From the NCBI RefSeq assembly GCF_000718005.1, contig NZ_JODV01000013.1: a stretch of 64,000 bases of DNA. The stretch is one strand, 5' to 3'. How positions within the stretch are numbered: the stretch's first letter is position 1; every line of letters starts with the position of its first letter. Positions 8,838 through 16,812 of this stretch are shown in pieces. Origin of the DNA: Actinoalloteichus_B caeruleus. GTDB taxonomy: Bacteria; Actinomycetota; Actinomycetes; Mycobacteriales; Pseudonocardiaceae. The notes below the pieces were generated by a model, which was not told the DNA's origin, did not search any database, and worked only from the letters and a program-made list of their open reading frames with translations. The position numbers were made by a program, and so were the translations under genes.

Positions 8838-10037
8838 ATGAACACCACTGGAAGACCGGGGCGTACCGGGTTGTGGCTGATCGGAGCCAGGGGCTCGGTG
8901 GCCACCACCGCCGTCAGCGGTCTCGTCGCGCTACGACACGGCCTGGTCGAGGCCACCGGGTGCGTGACCGAACTCCCCGAGTTCTCCGCCTGCCCCCTGC
9001 CCACCTGGGACGAGATCGTCGTCGGGGGGCACGACATCGTGAACACGTGCCTGCCCAAGAAGGCGGAACTGCTCGCCGACGCCGGGCTGCTGCCCCACCG
9101 GTTGCTGCCCTCCATCGAACCCGGCCTGGCCGCCGTCGACGCCGAGATCCGGGCGGGGCACGACCCCGTCTCCCACCGGGGAGCCCAGGCCGACGCCGCG
9201 CGCCGACTCGCCGACGACCTCACCGAGTTCGCCGAGCGCCACGCGCTCGACCGGGTCGTCGTGGTCAACGTCTCCTCCACGGAGGCCCCGGTCACGCTCC
9301 TCCCCGAACACCAGGACGCCGCCGCGCTGACCGCCGCGCTGACCGACCCCCAGCGGGCTCCCCTGCCACCGAGTTCGCTGTCCGCCTACGCGGCGCTGCT
9401 CGCCGGCTGCCCCTACGTCGACTTCACCCCGTCCACGGGTATGCGGCTCCCCGCGCTGCGCGAGCTGGCGGCGGAACGCGGGCTGCCCTACGCCGGATCG
9501 GACGGCAAGACGGGGGAGACCCTCCTGCGGACCGCGCTCGCGCCGATGTTCACCACCAGGGCGCTGCGGGTGCGTTCCTGGGCGGGCACGAACCTGCTCG
9601 GCGGCGGGGACGGCGCGACCCTCGCCGACCCCAGGTCCGCCGCCAGCAAGCTGGAGTCCAAGTCCGGGGTGCTCTCCTCCCTGCTCGGCGAGGACGTGAC
9701 GGCCCCGCTGCACATCGACAACGTGCCCGACCTCGGGGACGTCAAGACCGCATGGGACCACGTGTCCTTCGAGGGGTTCCTCGGCGCGCGGATGACCATG
9801 CAGGTCACCTGGACCGGATACGACTCCGCGCTCGCCGCTCCTCTCGTGTTGGACCTGGCCAGGCTGACCGCCGCCGCGCACGCGGACGGGCGGAGCGGGC
9901 CGCTGGGCGCGCTCGCCTTCTTCTTCAAGGACCCGGACGGCAACCGCGAGCACGGGCTCGGTGAGCAGTACCGGCAACTGCTGAGCTGGGTGGACGAGCT
10001 CGGGGAGCCGACGCGGGGGGAGGGGGAGACCCGGTGA
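8838..10037 (+). CDS. Inositol-3-phosphate synthase homologue heading the Ebo-like operon
   Basis: A 399-residue NAD-dependent cyclase of the myo-inositol-1-phosphate synthase family, which converts glucose 6-phosphate to inositol 3-phosphate. Visible hallmarks are the dinucleotide loop LIGARGSVATT near the N-terminus, GSDGKTGETLLRT (about residues 221-233, with the active-site lysine), SWAGTNLLGGGDG, and DLGDVKTAWDHVSFEG (about 298-313). ATG at 8838 was chosen because AAGGAAGGGG lies 8-17 nt upstream; earlier in-frame starts give a non-homologous basic extension. The stop overlaps the next start (GTGA). It resembles the catalytic enzyme but is a divergent copy in a pathway-specific operon. 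It may act on a different sugar phosphate, standing where EboD, another sugar-phosphate cyclase, sits in classical ebo clusters. Confidence 0.9.
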   Translation: MNTTGRPGRTGLWLIGARGSVATTAVSGLVALRHGLVEATGCVTELPEFSACPLPTWDEIVVGGHDIVNTCLPKKAELLADAGLLPHRLLPSIEPGLAAVDAEIRAGHDPVSHRGAQADAARRLADDLTEFAERHALDRVVVVNVSSTEAPVTLLPEHQDAAALTAALTDPQRAPLPPSSLSAYAALLAGCPYVDFTPSTGMRLPALRELAAERGLPYAGSDGKTGETLLRTALAPMFTTRALRVRSWAGTNLLGGGDGATLADPRSAASKLESKSGVLSSLLGEDVTAPLHIDNVPDLGDVKTAWDHVSFEGFLGARMTMQVTWTGYDSALAAPLVLDLARLTAAAHADGRSGPLGALAFFFKDPDGNREHGLGEQYRQLLSWVDELGEPTRGEGETR

Positions 10038-11152
10038 ACCCCGCACCCCACGACCGCCCGCAGCCTCCCGCGCCCGGCGGCGTCACCGTCGACGAGCCCA
10101 CCCGAGCGGGCACGGCGCCGAGCGGCGACGCCGGCGGCGGACACGGGCGAACCACCGGCACCACCGACGCCGGGACCGGCCCTCCGACCGCACCCGAGGC
10201 CGATCCGCACCGCCAACCCGCCGCCACCGGGGACGCGGGGGACACCGGGCCCGGCACGGCCCACCCCGGTCCCGAGCTGGCCGGCCCGGCGGCGCGACTG
10301 CGGACCCTCGCCGAACTCGTCCGCCTGCCCGCCGCGCTCTCCGTGCTCGGGGACACCGCCGTCGGCGCCGCGGCCGCCGGCCGCCCGTTGACCGGGCGGC
10401 GGCTCGGACTTCCCCTGTCCTCCGCGGCCCTCTACCTCGCCGGGATGGCGCTGAACGACTGGGCCGACCGCGACCTCGACGCCGTCGAACGACCGGAGCG
10501 GCCGATCCCCTCCGGTCGGATCAGCCCGGGTGCCGCGCTGGGAGTCGCCACGACCCTCACCGGCGCGGGCCTCGCCCTCGCCGCCCTGGGCGGCGGCCGC
10601 GACGCCCTCCGGATCGCCGTGCCGCTGGCCGCCTCGGTGTGGACGTACGACACGCTGCTCAAGAACACCCCGGCCGCGCCCCTCGGGATGGCGGTGTGCC
10701 GTGGGCTGGACGTGCTGCTCGGCGCCGGCGCCCGCTCGGCCCGGGCCGCCGCGCCCGGCGCCCTGGCGATGGCCGCCCACACGGCGGGCGTCACCACCCT
10801 CGCCCAGGGCGAGGTGCACGGCACCAGTCGCGTCGCCGCGGGTGTCGCCCTCACCACCACCACCGCGTCCACCGCGCTCGCCGTCCTCGGCCCGGCCCGC
10901 GGCGGGTGGCACCGCGCCGGCGCGGTCCTCGCCGCCGCCGGCTACGCCCGCACCGTCGGCGGGGCGCAGCTGACCGCCGCCCGGGACACCTCGGCGGCCA
11001 ACGCCAGGGCCGCGACGGGAGTCGGGATCCGAGGCATGATCCCCCTCCAGGCGGCCCTGGTGGCCAGGCGGGGCTCGTTGGCCGTCTCCGCGGCCCTGGC
11101 CGGGCTGGTGCCCCTGGGACGACGGCTGGCCCGGCGGGTGAGCCAGACATGA
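10034..11152 (+). CDS. eboC: UbiA-family prenyltransferase (EboC-like)
   Basis: A 372-residue integral membrane prenyltransferase. The first 85 or so residues are Pro/Gly/Thr-rich and look disordered. The membrane domain then starts near LAELVRLPAALSVLGD. The first Asp-rich motif of the superfamily is NDWADRDLDAVERPERPIPS (about residues 138-157). The second is weak, at TAARDTSAANARA (about 314-326). GTG at 10034 overlaps the previous stop by 4 nt, indicating translational coupling, and no better internal start is visible. EboC proteins form a distinct UbiA subfamily in ebo clusters and are thought to transfer an isoprenoid to the pathway's small-molecule acceptor. Acceptor and donor are unknown here. 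Confidence 0.88.
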   Translation: MNPAPHDRPQPPAPGGVTVDEPTRAGTAPSGDAGGGHGRTTGTTDAGTGPPTAPEADPHRQPAATGDAGDTGPGTAHPGPELAGPAARLRTLAELVRLPAALSVLGDTAVGAAAAGRPLTGRRLGLPLSSAALYLAGMALNDWADRDLDAVERPERPIPSGRISPGAALGVATTLTGAGLALAALGGGRDALRIAVPLAASVWTYDTLLKNTPAAPLGMAVCRGLDVLLGAGARSARAAAPGALAMAAHTAGVTTLAQGEVHGTSRVAAGVALTTTTASTALAVLGPARGGWHRAGAVLAAAGYARTVGGAQLTAARDTSAANARAATGVGIRGMIPLQAALVARRGSLAVSAALAGLVPLGRRLARRVSQT

Positions 11153-12123
11153 CCGGCGTGGAGCCACCCAGCGCCGGCGGTGCCGCCTTCGCCCTCGGGT
11201 ACGGCACCAACGGCTTCGCCAACCACCGGCTCGGCGACGCGCTCCGGGTCATCGCCGACCTCGGCTACGAGGCGGTGGCGCTCACCCTCGACCACCAGCA
11301 CCTGGACCCCTTCGCACCGGACCTCGGCGCCCGGGTCGACCGGGTCGCGGCCACCCTCGCCGACCTCGGCCTCCGGGTCGTCGTGGAGACCGGCGCCCGG
11401 TACCTGCTCGACCCGTGGCGCAAACACCACCCCACCCTCGTGTCCCCCGACGCCGCACCCCGGGTCGACTTCCTCAGGCGCGCCCTGCGGGTCGCCGAGG
11501 GCCTCGGCGCGGACTGCGTGTCCTGCTGGTCGGGCGTCGCCGAACCCGGCACCGGCGAACGGGAACCGACGGACGAGGAGGAGCCCGCGTCGCGGGGCGC
11601 GGCCGCACCGGGTGACCTCGCCTGGCGGCGCCTGCGGGACAACCTCCGGCCCGTCCTCGCCGAGGCCGAACGCCGCTCCACCCCCCTCGCCCTGGAGCCG
11701 GAACCCGGGCACCGGGTGTGGAACCTGCGCCAAGCGCTGGACCTGCGCACCGCACTCGGCGAGCCGGAGTGGCTGCGGCTCACCCTCGACGTCGGGCACT
11801 GCGTCGCGGTCGAGGCGGACACCGCGGCCGACTGCGTGCGCCGGGCCGGGACGCTGCTGGCGAACGTGCAACTCGACGACATGCTGCCCGGCGTCCACGA
11901 ACACCTGGAGTTCGGCGAGGGACAGCTCGACCTCCCCGCCACCCTGGCCGCGCTCGTCGAGGTCGGGTACACGGGCATCGCCGCCGTCGAGCTGCCCCGC
12001 CACTCCCACGCGGCCCCGGACACCGCCCGCCGCGCGCTGACGGCCCTCACGGCGGCGCTCCCCACCAGCGACGGGCGGTCCGAACAGGACCGGCGCGAGT
12101 TCACCGACGGGAGGTCAACATGA
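11149..12123 (+). CDS. Sugar-phosphate isomerase/epimerase-like TIM barrel in Ebo operon
   Basis: A 324-residue protein of the xylose-isomerase-like TIM-barrel superfamily (AP_endonuc_2 fold). Metal-site candidates are the Glu residues of LALEPEPGH (about 181-189), Asp/His of TLDVGHCVAVE (about 209-219), DDMLPGVHEHLEFGEG (about 243-258), and a final Glu in IAAVELPRHSH (about 281-291). The start ATG overlaps the UbiA stop (ATGA), and its own stop overlaps EboA (ATGA). It is an extra TIM barrel besides EboE. Together with the upstream cyclase it suggests that the operon isomerises or epimerises a polyol or keto-sugar. The reaction is unknown. Confidence 0.85.
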   Translation: MTGVEPPSAGGAAFALGYGTNGFANHRLGDALRVIADLGYEAVALTLDHQHLDPFAPDLGARVDRVAATLADLGLRVVVETGARYLLDPWRKHHPTLVSPDAAPRVDFLRRALRVAEGLGADCVSCWSGVAEPGTGEREPTDEEEPASRGAAAPGDLAWRRLRDNLRPVLAEAERRSTPLALEPEPGHRVWNLRQALDLRTALGEPEWLRLTLDVGHCVAVEADTAADCVRRAGTLLANVQLDDMLPGVHEHLEFGEGQLDLPATLAALVEVGYTGIAAVELPRHSHAAPDTARRALTALTAALPTSDGRSEQDRREFTDGRST

Positions 12124-12794
12124 CCGGGCAGGACCAGGCGGAAACCTGGCTGAACGAGGCCGTCCACCGCGTCACCAGCGGTCCCACCGCCGTCCGCTCC
12201 CTCTTCCCGGCCGTCGGCCGGGAAGTCGGTCGAGCGGCGCTGAGACCGGAGGAGGACCCGGGTGGCCTCGTGCACGGCACGGTGGACGACCAGGCCAGGA
12301 CCCTGATCGTCGCCGCGCTGGTCGCCGCGCTGGAGGCGGAGCCGGAGGCACTCGCCAGGGAACTGCGGGAGCTGTACCGCTACGGCGACGACGCCGAGAA
12401 GCGGGGTCTGCTGCGGGGGCTCGCGGCCGTCGCGGGCCGCGCCCCGGACCCCGCCGACCCGGTCGTCGCGGCCGGCCTGCTCGCCGTGCGGGACGCGTTG
12501 CGCGCCAACGACGTCCGCCTGGTCGCCGCGGCGATGGGGCCCTTCGCCGCGGCGCACCTCGACGACCACTCCTGGCGCCACGGCGTGCTGAAGTGCCTGT
12601 TCGTGGAGGTCCCGCTCGCCGCCGTCGCCGAGCTCACCAGGCGGACGGACCCCGAGCTGCTGCGGATGGTCGCCGACTACGCGGCCGAACGCCGAGCCGC
12701 CGGCCGGGAGGTCCCCGCCGATGCCCTGGCGTTGCTGGCCACCGACGAGGGCCGGCCGCCGACCAGTGCCGCCGACCCCGGAGAGGGAGCCTGA
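12120..12794 (+). CDS. eboA: EboA domain-containing protein
   Basis: A 224-residue, mostly helical soluble protein that matches the EboA family by its pattern and operon position. Visible features are WLNEAVHRVTSGPTAVRSLF at the N-terminus, a repeated alpha-helical core, and DDHSWRHGVLKCLFVEVPLA in the C-terminal half (about residues 142-161), which holds conserved-looking His and Cys. EboA is the signature protein of ebo/EDB clusters, which in cyanobacteria are linked to delivery of scytonemin precursors to the periplasm; its biochemical role is unresolved. The gene overlaps its upstream neighbour by 4 nt and lies 3 nt from the TatD-type gene. Confidence 0.85.
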   Translation: MTGQDQAETWLNEAVHRVTSGPTAVRSLFPAVGREVGRAALRPEEDPGGLVHGTVDDQARTLIVAALVAALEAEPEALARELRELYRYGDDAEKRGLLRGLAAVAGRAPDPADPVVAAGLLAVRDALRANDVRLVAAAMGPFAAAHLDDHSWRHGVLKCLFVEVPLAAVAELTRRTDPELLRMVADYAAERRAAGREVPADALALLATDEGRPPTSAADPGEGA

Positions 12795-12797
12795 CCG

Positions 12798-13697
12798 ATG
12801 CGCATCTTCGACCCGCACATCCACATGACCTCCCGCACCACCGACGACTACGAGGCGATGTACGCGGCGGGGGTCCGAGCCCTGGTGGAGCCCGCGTTCT
12901 GGCTGGGACAACCGCGCACCAACGTGGGCTCCTTCACCGACTACTTCGACGGGCTGATCGGTTGGGAGCGGTTCCGGGCGGCCCAGTTCGGCATCCGGCA
13001 CCACTGCACGATCGCGCTCAACCCCAAGGAGGCCAACGACCCGAGGTGCGTCGAGGTGCTCGACGTCCTGCCCCGCTACCTCGCCAAGGACGGCGTCGTC
13101 GCCGTCGGCGAGGTCGGCTACGACTCGATGACGCCCGAGGAGGACCGGGTCCTGGCCCGCCAGCTGGAGTTGGCACGGGAGCACCGGCTGCCGGTGATGG
13201 TGCACACCCCGCACCGGGACAAGCTCGCCGGCACCCGCCGCACCCTCGACGTGGTCCGGGAGTCCGGCCTCGACCCCGAGATGGTCGTGGTCGACCACCT
13301 CAACGAGGTCACCGTGGAGCTCGTCGCCGACTCGGGGTGCTGGATGGGTTTCTCCATCTACCCGGACACGAAGATGGACGAGCACCGGATGGTCGAGATC
13401 CTCCGCCGGTACGGCCCCGACCGGAAGCTCGTCAACTCGGCCGCCGACTGGGGGCGGTCCGACCCGCTCAAGACCGCGAGGACGGGCGAGGCGATGCGGG
13501 ACGCCGGCTTCGCCGAGCACCAGGTGTCCACGGTGCTCTGGGACAACCCGGTGGCCTTCTACGGGCAGAGCGGTCGCCTCGTGCTCGACCCGCTCCCCGG
13601 TTTCACCGGCGATGCCGCGACGTTCTCGGGCAACTCCGTCCTGCGCGGGGCGCGACCAGGCACGACGAGCCCCTCGGCCGAGGGGAGCGCTGTCTGA
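12798..13697 (+). CDS. eboB: TatD-family metal-dependent hydrolase (EboB-like)
   Basis: A 299-residue amidohydrolase-superfamily TIM barrel. The metal ligands are readable: His7 and His9 in FDPHIHM, Glu in AVGEVGYD (about 104), His in MVHTPHRD (about 136), His in VVVDHLNEV (about 166) and Asp in NSAADWGRSD (about 217). TatD proteins are nucleases or hydrolases, but in ebo clusters the paralogue EboB acts with the other Ebo proteins in metabolite handling. The gene starts 3 nt after EboA and ends 2 nt before EboE. The closeness of all neighbours makes a pathway role more likely than DNA repair. Confidence 0.9.
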   Translation: MRIFDPHIHMTSRTTDDYEAMYAAGVRALVEPAFWLGQPRTNVGSFTDYFDGLIGWERFRAAQFGIRHHCTIALNPKEANDPRCVEVLDVLPRYLAKDGVVAVGEVGYDSMTPEEDRVLARQLELAREHRLPVMVHTPHRDKLAGTRRTLDVVRESGLDPEMVVVDHLNEVTVELVADSGCWMGFSIYPDTKMDEHRMVEILRRYGPDRKLVNSAADWGRSDPLKTARTGEAMRDAGFAEHQVSTVLWDNPVAFYGQSGRLVLDPLPGFTGDAATFSGNSVLRGARPGTTSPSAEGSAV

Positions 13698-13699
13698 GG

Positions 13700-14908
13700 A
13701 TGGTGTTGTCCTACTGCACCAACGTGCACCCCGCGGAGGACCTGCCGGGGATCCTCGCCCAACTGGACCGGTACGCCGGGCCGGTCCGCGACCGCCTCGG
13801 CGAGGACCGGTTGGGCGTCGGGCTGTGGTTGGCCGCCGAGGTCGCCGGCCACCTCGCCGCCGATCCGGGCGGCCTCCGCCGGCTGCGGGCCGAACTCGAC
13901 GCCCGAGGCCTCGACGTGGTCACCCTCAACGCCTTCCCCTACGGGGGTTTCCACGACGCGGTCGTCAAGCACCAGGTCTTCGCGCCGCCGTGGACCGACC
14001 CCCGCCGCTCGCGGTACACCCTGGACTGCGCCAGGGTGCTCGCGGCGCTGCTGCCCGCCGACGCCGGCCACGGCAGCATCTCCACCCTCCCCCTCGGGTG
14101 GCGGGAGCCGTGGTCCGAGCGGGACGACGCGGTGGCCACCACCGCCTTCGCCGAACTCACCGCCCGGCTGCGGGAACTGGCCGGCGACGCGCCCCCGATC
14201 AGGATCGCGGTCGAGCCGGAACCCGGGTCCCGCCTCGACGACGTGTCGGCCGCGGTGCGGTGGCTCGCCGGACGCGTGGACCCCGCGCACGTCGGCCTGT
14301 GCCTGGACACCTGCCACCTCGCCGTGTCCTGGGCGGAGCCCGCCGCGACGGTCCGCGCGGTCGCGGCCGCCGGGCTCGACGTCGTCAAGGTCCAGGCCTC
14401 GGCCGCGTTGGAGGTCCCCGACCCGGCGACCCCGGCCACGAGGAGCGCGCTGGCGGCCTTCGCGGAACCCCGCTACCTGCACCAGGTCCGGGAGCGCACC
14501 GGGGACGGGCGGGTGCTCCGGGTCGACGACCTGCCCGCCGCGTTCGACGAGCTGCCCGCCGAGGGGCCGTGGCGGGTGCACTTCCACGTGCCGCTGCACG
14601 CCACCCCGGCACCACCGCTCGCCTCGACCACCCCCGTGCTGCTGGCCGCGACCGCCGCGCTCGACGAACTCCGGCAGCCGCACCCTCCCCACCTGGAGGT
14701 GGAGACCTACACCTGGGGCGTGCTGCCTCCCACCGCGCTCGCCGGCGGTCAACCGGAAGGGTCGGCCGGATCGAGGTCGAACGGCCACGACCTGGTGGAG
14801 GGCATCGCCGCCGAGCTGCGGTGGGCACGCGACAACCTGCTCCCCGACCCGGACCGCGCACCACGCCGGACACCGCCGTCCGGAGAACCGAAGGAGGCCG
14901 CCTGGTGA
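13700..14908 (+). CDS. eboE: Metabolite traffic protein EboE (TIM barrel)
   Basis: A 402-residue xylose-isomerase-like TIM barrel of the EboE type. It opens with MVLSYCTNVHPAEDLPG and contains IAVEPEPGSRLDD (Glu metal ligand, about residues 170-182), GLCLDTCHLAVSW (about 199-211), VVKVQASAALEVPDP and VHFHVPLHATP. It is longer than the gene at 11149 and not its close copy. ATG at 13700 lies 2 nt after the TatD stop, and its stop overlaps the EboF start (GTGA). Family knowledge links EboE to the same export-linked pathway as EboA; the catalytic step is unknown. Confidence 0.87.
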   Translation: MVLSYCTNVHPAEDLPGILAQLDRYAGPVRDRLGEDRLGVGLWLAAEVAGHLAADPGGLRRLRAELDARGLDVVTLNAFPYGGFHDAVVKHQVFAPPWTDPRRSRYTLDCARVLAALLPADAGHGSISTLPLGWREPWSERDDAVATTAFAELTARLRELAGDAPPIRIAVEPEPGSRLDDVSAAVRWLAGRVDPAHVGLCLDTCHLAVSWAEPAATVRAVAAAGLDVVKVQASAALEVPDPATPATRSALAAFAEPRYLHQVRERTGDGRVLRVDDLPAAFDELPAEGPWRVHFHVPLHATPAPPLASTTPVLLAATAALDELRQPHPPHLEVETYTWGVLPPTALAGGQPEGSAGSRSNGHDLVEGIAAELRWARDNLLPDPDRAPRRTPPSGEPKEAAW

Positions 14909-16344
14909 AGCCGCTCATCGTCGTCAACGTGGTGGGACTGACCCCCCGGCTGCTGGAGCACATGCCCGGGCTGTCCAGACTGGCGAAACGCGGCTGGCGG
15001 GCCGAACTGGGAACCGTGCTGCCCGCCGTCACGTGCAGCGCGCAGAGCACCTTCCTCACCGGGCTGATGCCCGCCGAGCACGGCGTCGTCGGCAACGGCT
15101 GGTACTTCCGCGATCTCGGCGAGGTGCACCTGTGGCGGCAGCACAACCGCCTGGTGCACGGGGAGAAGGTCTGGGAGACCGCGCGACGGCTGCGCCCCGG
15201 CTACCGCGCCGCGAACATCTGCTGGTGGTACGCGATGGGGGCCAGCACGGACCTGCTGGTCACGCCGAGGCCCATCTACCACGCCGACGGCAGGAAGTCC
15301 CCGGACTGCTACACCCGTCCGCCGGCGTTGCACGACGAGCTCTCCTCGGACCTAGGGGACTTCCCCCTGTTCCACTACTGGGGGCCCACGGCCTCCATCG
15401 AGTCCAGCCGCTGGATCGTCGGCGCGGCCCGCCGGGTCCTCGCGCGGCACGCGCCGGACCTGATGACCGTCTACGTCCCACACCTGGACTACGACCTGCA
15501 GCGGTTCGGCCCCGACTCCTCCGAGGCCGTCATCGCCGCGGGCGCCGTGGATGACGCGCTGGCCCCGCTGCTGCGCGACGCGGCCGAGGCCGACGCGACC
15601 GTGCTCGTGCTCAGCGAGTACGGCATCACGTCGGTCCGCCGGCCGGTGGACGTCAACCGGGCCCTGCGGCGTGAGGGCCTGCTGGAGGTCTACCGGCAGG
15701 CCGGCATGGAGTACCTCGACCCGTGGGCGTCCCGCGCCTTCGCCGTCGCCGACCACCAGGTGGCCCACGTCTACGTCGCCGATCCCGCCGACCAGCCCAG
15801 GGTGCGTCGCCTGCTGGCCGAACTGCCCGGCGTGGACGAGGTCCTGGACCGGGAGGAACAGGCCCGGTACGGGATCGACCACCCGAGGGCCGGGGAACTC
15901 GTCGTGGTCGCCGAACCCGACTCCTGGTTCACCTACTACTACTGGTTGAACGACGACCGGGCACCGGACTTCGCCAAGGGCGTCGACATCCACCGCAAGC
16001 CCGGCTACGACCCGGCCGAGCTCTTCCTGGACCCGAAGGACCCGCTGGTGAAGGCGAAGGCGGCGGGCAACCTGGTCAGGAAGAAGGTCGGTCTGCGCTA
16101 CGCGATGAACGTCGTGCCCCTCGACCCGTCCCCGGTCAGCGGTTCGCACGGGCGACTCCCGGACAGCCCGCTCGACGGACCCGTCCTGCTCTGCTCCGGT
16201 GGACCGGCACCGGAGGCGGCCGAGCGGGGCGGCCGGGTCGCCGCCACCGATGTCCGGGACGTGATGCTGCGCCTCCAGGGGCTCGACGGTGGACCGAAGA
16301 CGCGGTGGCCGCTCGGCTCGGTTCCCGGCCTCGGCACGGATTGA
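14905..16344 (+). CDS. eboF: Alkaline-phosphatase-fold phosphodiesterase/phosphatase (EboF-like)
   Basis: A 479-residue protein of the nucleotide pyrophosphatase / type I phosphodiesterase family, the EboF position in ebo clusters. The nucleophile region VTCSAQSTFLTG (about residues 42-53) offers the metal-bound Thr/Ser. Further metal ligands fit YVPHLDYDLQRFG (about 191-203), VLSEYGI (about 235-241), ADHQVAHVY (about 285-293) and SGSHGRLP (about 412-419). No signal peptide is seen, so it should act in the cytosol. GTG start overlaps the EboE stop by 4 nt. It may release a phosphate or pyrophosphate from the cyclised or prenylated intermediate. It closes the seven-gene coupled run. Confidence 0.87.
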   Translation: MKPLIVVNVVGLTPRLLEHMPGLSRLAKRGWRAELGTVLPAVTCSAQSTFLTGLMPAEHGVVGNGWYFRDLGEVHLWRQHNRLVHGEKVWETARRLRPGYRAANICWWYAMGASTDLLVTPRPIYHADGRKSPDCYTRPPALHDELSSDLGDFPLFHYWGPTASIESSRWIVGAARRVLARHAPDLMTVYVPHLDYDLQRFGPDSSEAVIAAGAVDDALAPLLRDAAEADATVLVLSEYGITSVRRPVDVNRALRREGLLEVYRQAGMEYLDPWASRAFAVADHQVAHVYVADPADQPRVRRLLAELPGVDEVLDREEQARYGIDHPRAGELVVVAEPDSWFTYYYWLNDDRAPDFAKGVDIHRKPGYDPAELFLDPKDPLVKAKAAGNLVRKKVGLRYAMNVVPLDPSPVSGSHGRLPDSPLDGPVLLCSGGPAPEAAERGGRVAATDVRDVMLRLQGLDGGPKTRWPLGSVPGLGTD

Positions 16345-16453
16345 TCCCGATCGGCAGGTGATGTGGACGGCCAGGACCGGCAGACTCGACGGCGTCGGAT
16401 CTACACGGTGTCTCAGCGAGCACGACCGCTGATCACACGACGGAGGATTACTG

Positions 16454-16771
16454 ATGCGCGCGACGTTCCGCAGCCTGCTGGCGGTTCCGCTCCTGTTCCT
16501 GCTGATCGCACTCGGCGCCGCCCCAGCAGCCCTGGCGGCCCCACCGCCGGCGGTGGGCGCCGCCGACCTCGCCCCGTGGGCGGCGGGAGCCGCCGGGGAC
16601 ACCGGGACCACCGGCTCGGCGGAGACGCCCGCCGAGTCGGACGCCCCGGACGGGGAGACCGATCCGACGGCGCTGCGCGACTCCAACCGGCAGATCGCCG
16701 CCATCGTGGGAGCCGCCGCGCTGTTCGGTGCGGTCTTCCTGGGAAGGCGATACCGCAAGAAGAAGAAGTAG
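16454..16771 (+). CDS. Small secreted protein with C-terminal membrane anchor
   Basis: A 105-residue protein of no recognised family. It has an N-terminal signal peptide (LLAVPLLFLLIALG, cleavage likely near ALAAPP), a short acidic Gly/Ala/Thr/Asp-rich middle, one C-terminal membrane helix (IAAIVGAAALFGAVFLG, about residues 82-98) and the tail RRYRKKKK. The predicted form is a short outward-facing segment tethered to the membrane. There is no LPXTG, so it is not an ordinary sortase substrate. GGAGG sits 8-12 nt before the ATG. It lies 109 nt after EboF and 41 nt before a TIM-barrel gene, so it probably belongs to the same island. Confidence 0.78.
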   Translation: MRATFRSLLAVPLLFLLIALGAAPAALAAPPPAVGAADLAPWAAGAAGDTGTTGSAETPAESDAPDGETDPTALRDSNRQIAAIVGAAALFGAVFLGRRYRKKKK

Positions 16772-16812
16772 TAGCGCGACCCCCGCGCTGGCACACCGAA
16801 GGGAATCCGACG

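Noticed and set aside
8838..10037. Housekeeping ino1 for phosphatidylinositol synthesis
   Set aside because: Not excluded, but the tight coupling with ebo genes makes a pathway-specific role more likely; a separate ino1 would be expected elsewhere in the genome.
9488..11167. Minus-strand 559-codon frame across the inositol synthase and UbiA genes
   Set aside because: Opposes two well-supported coupled genes; composition is Gly/Arg-rich and no motif is visible.
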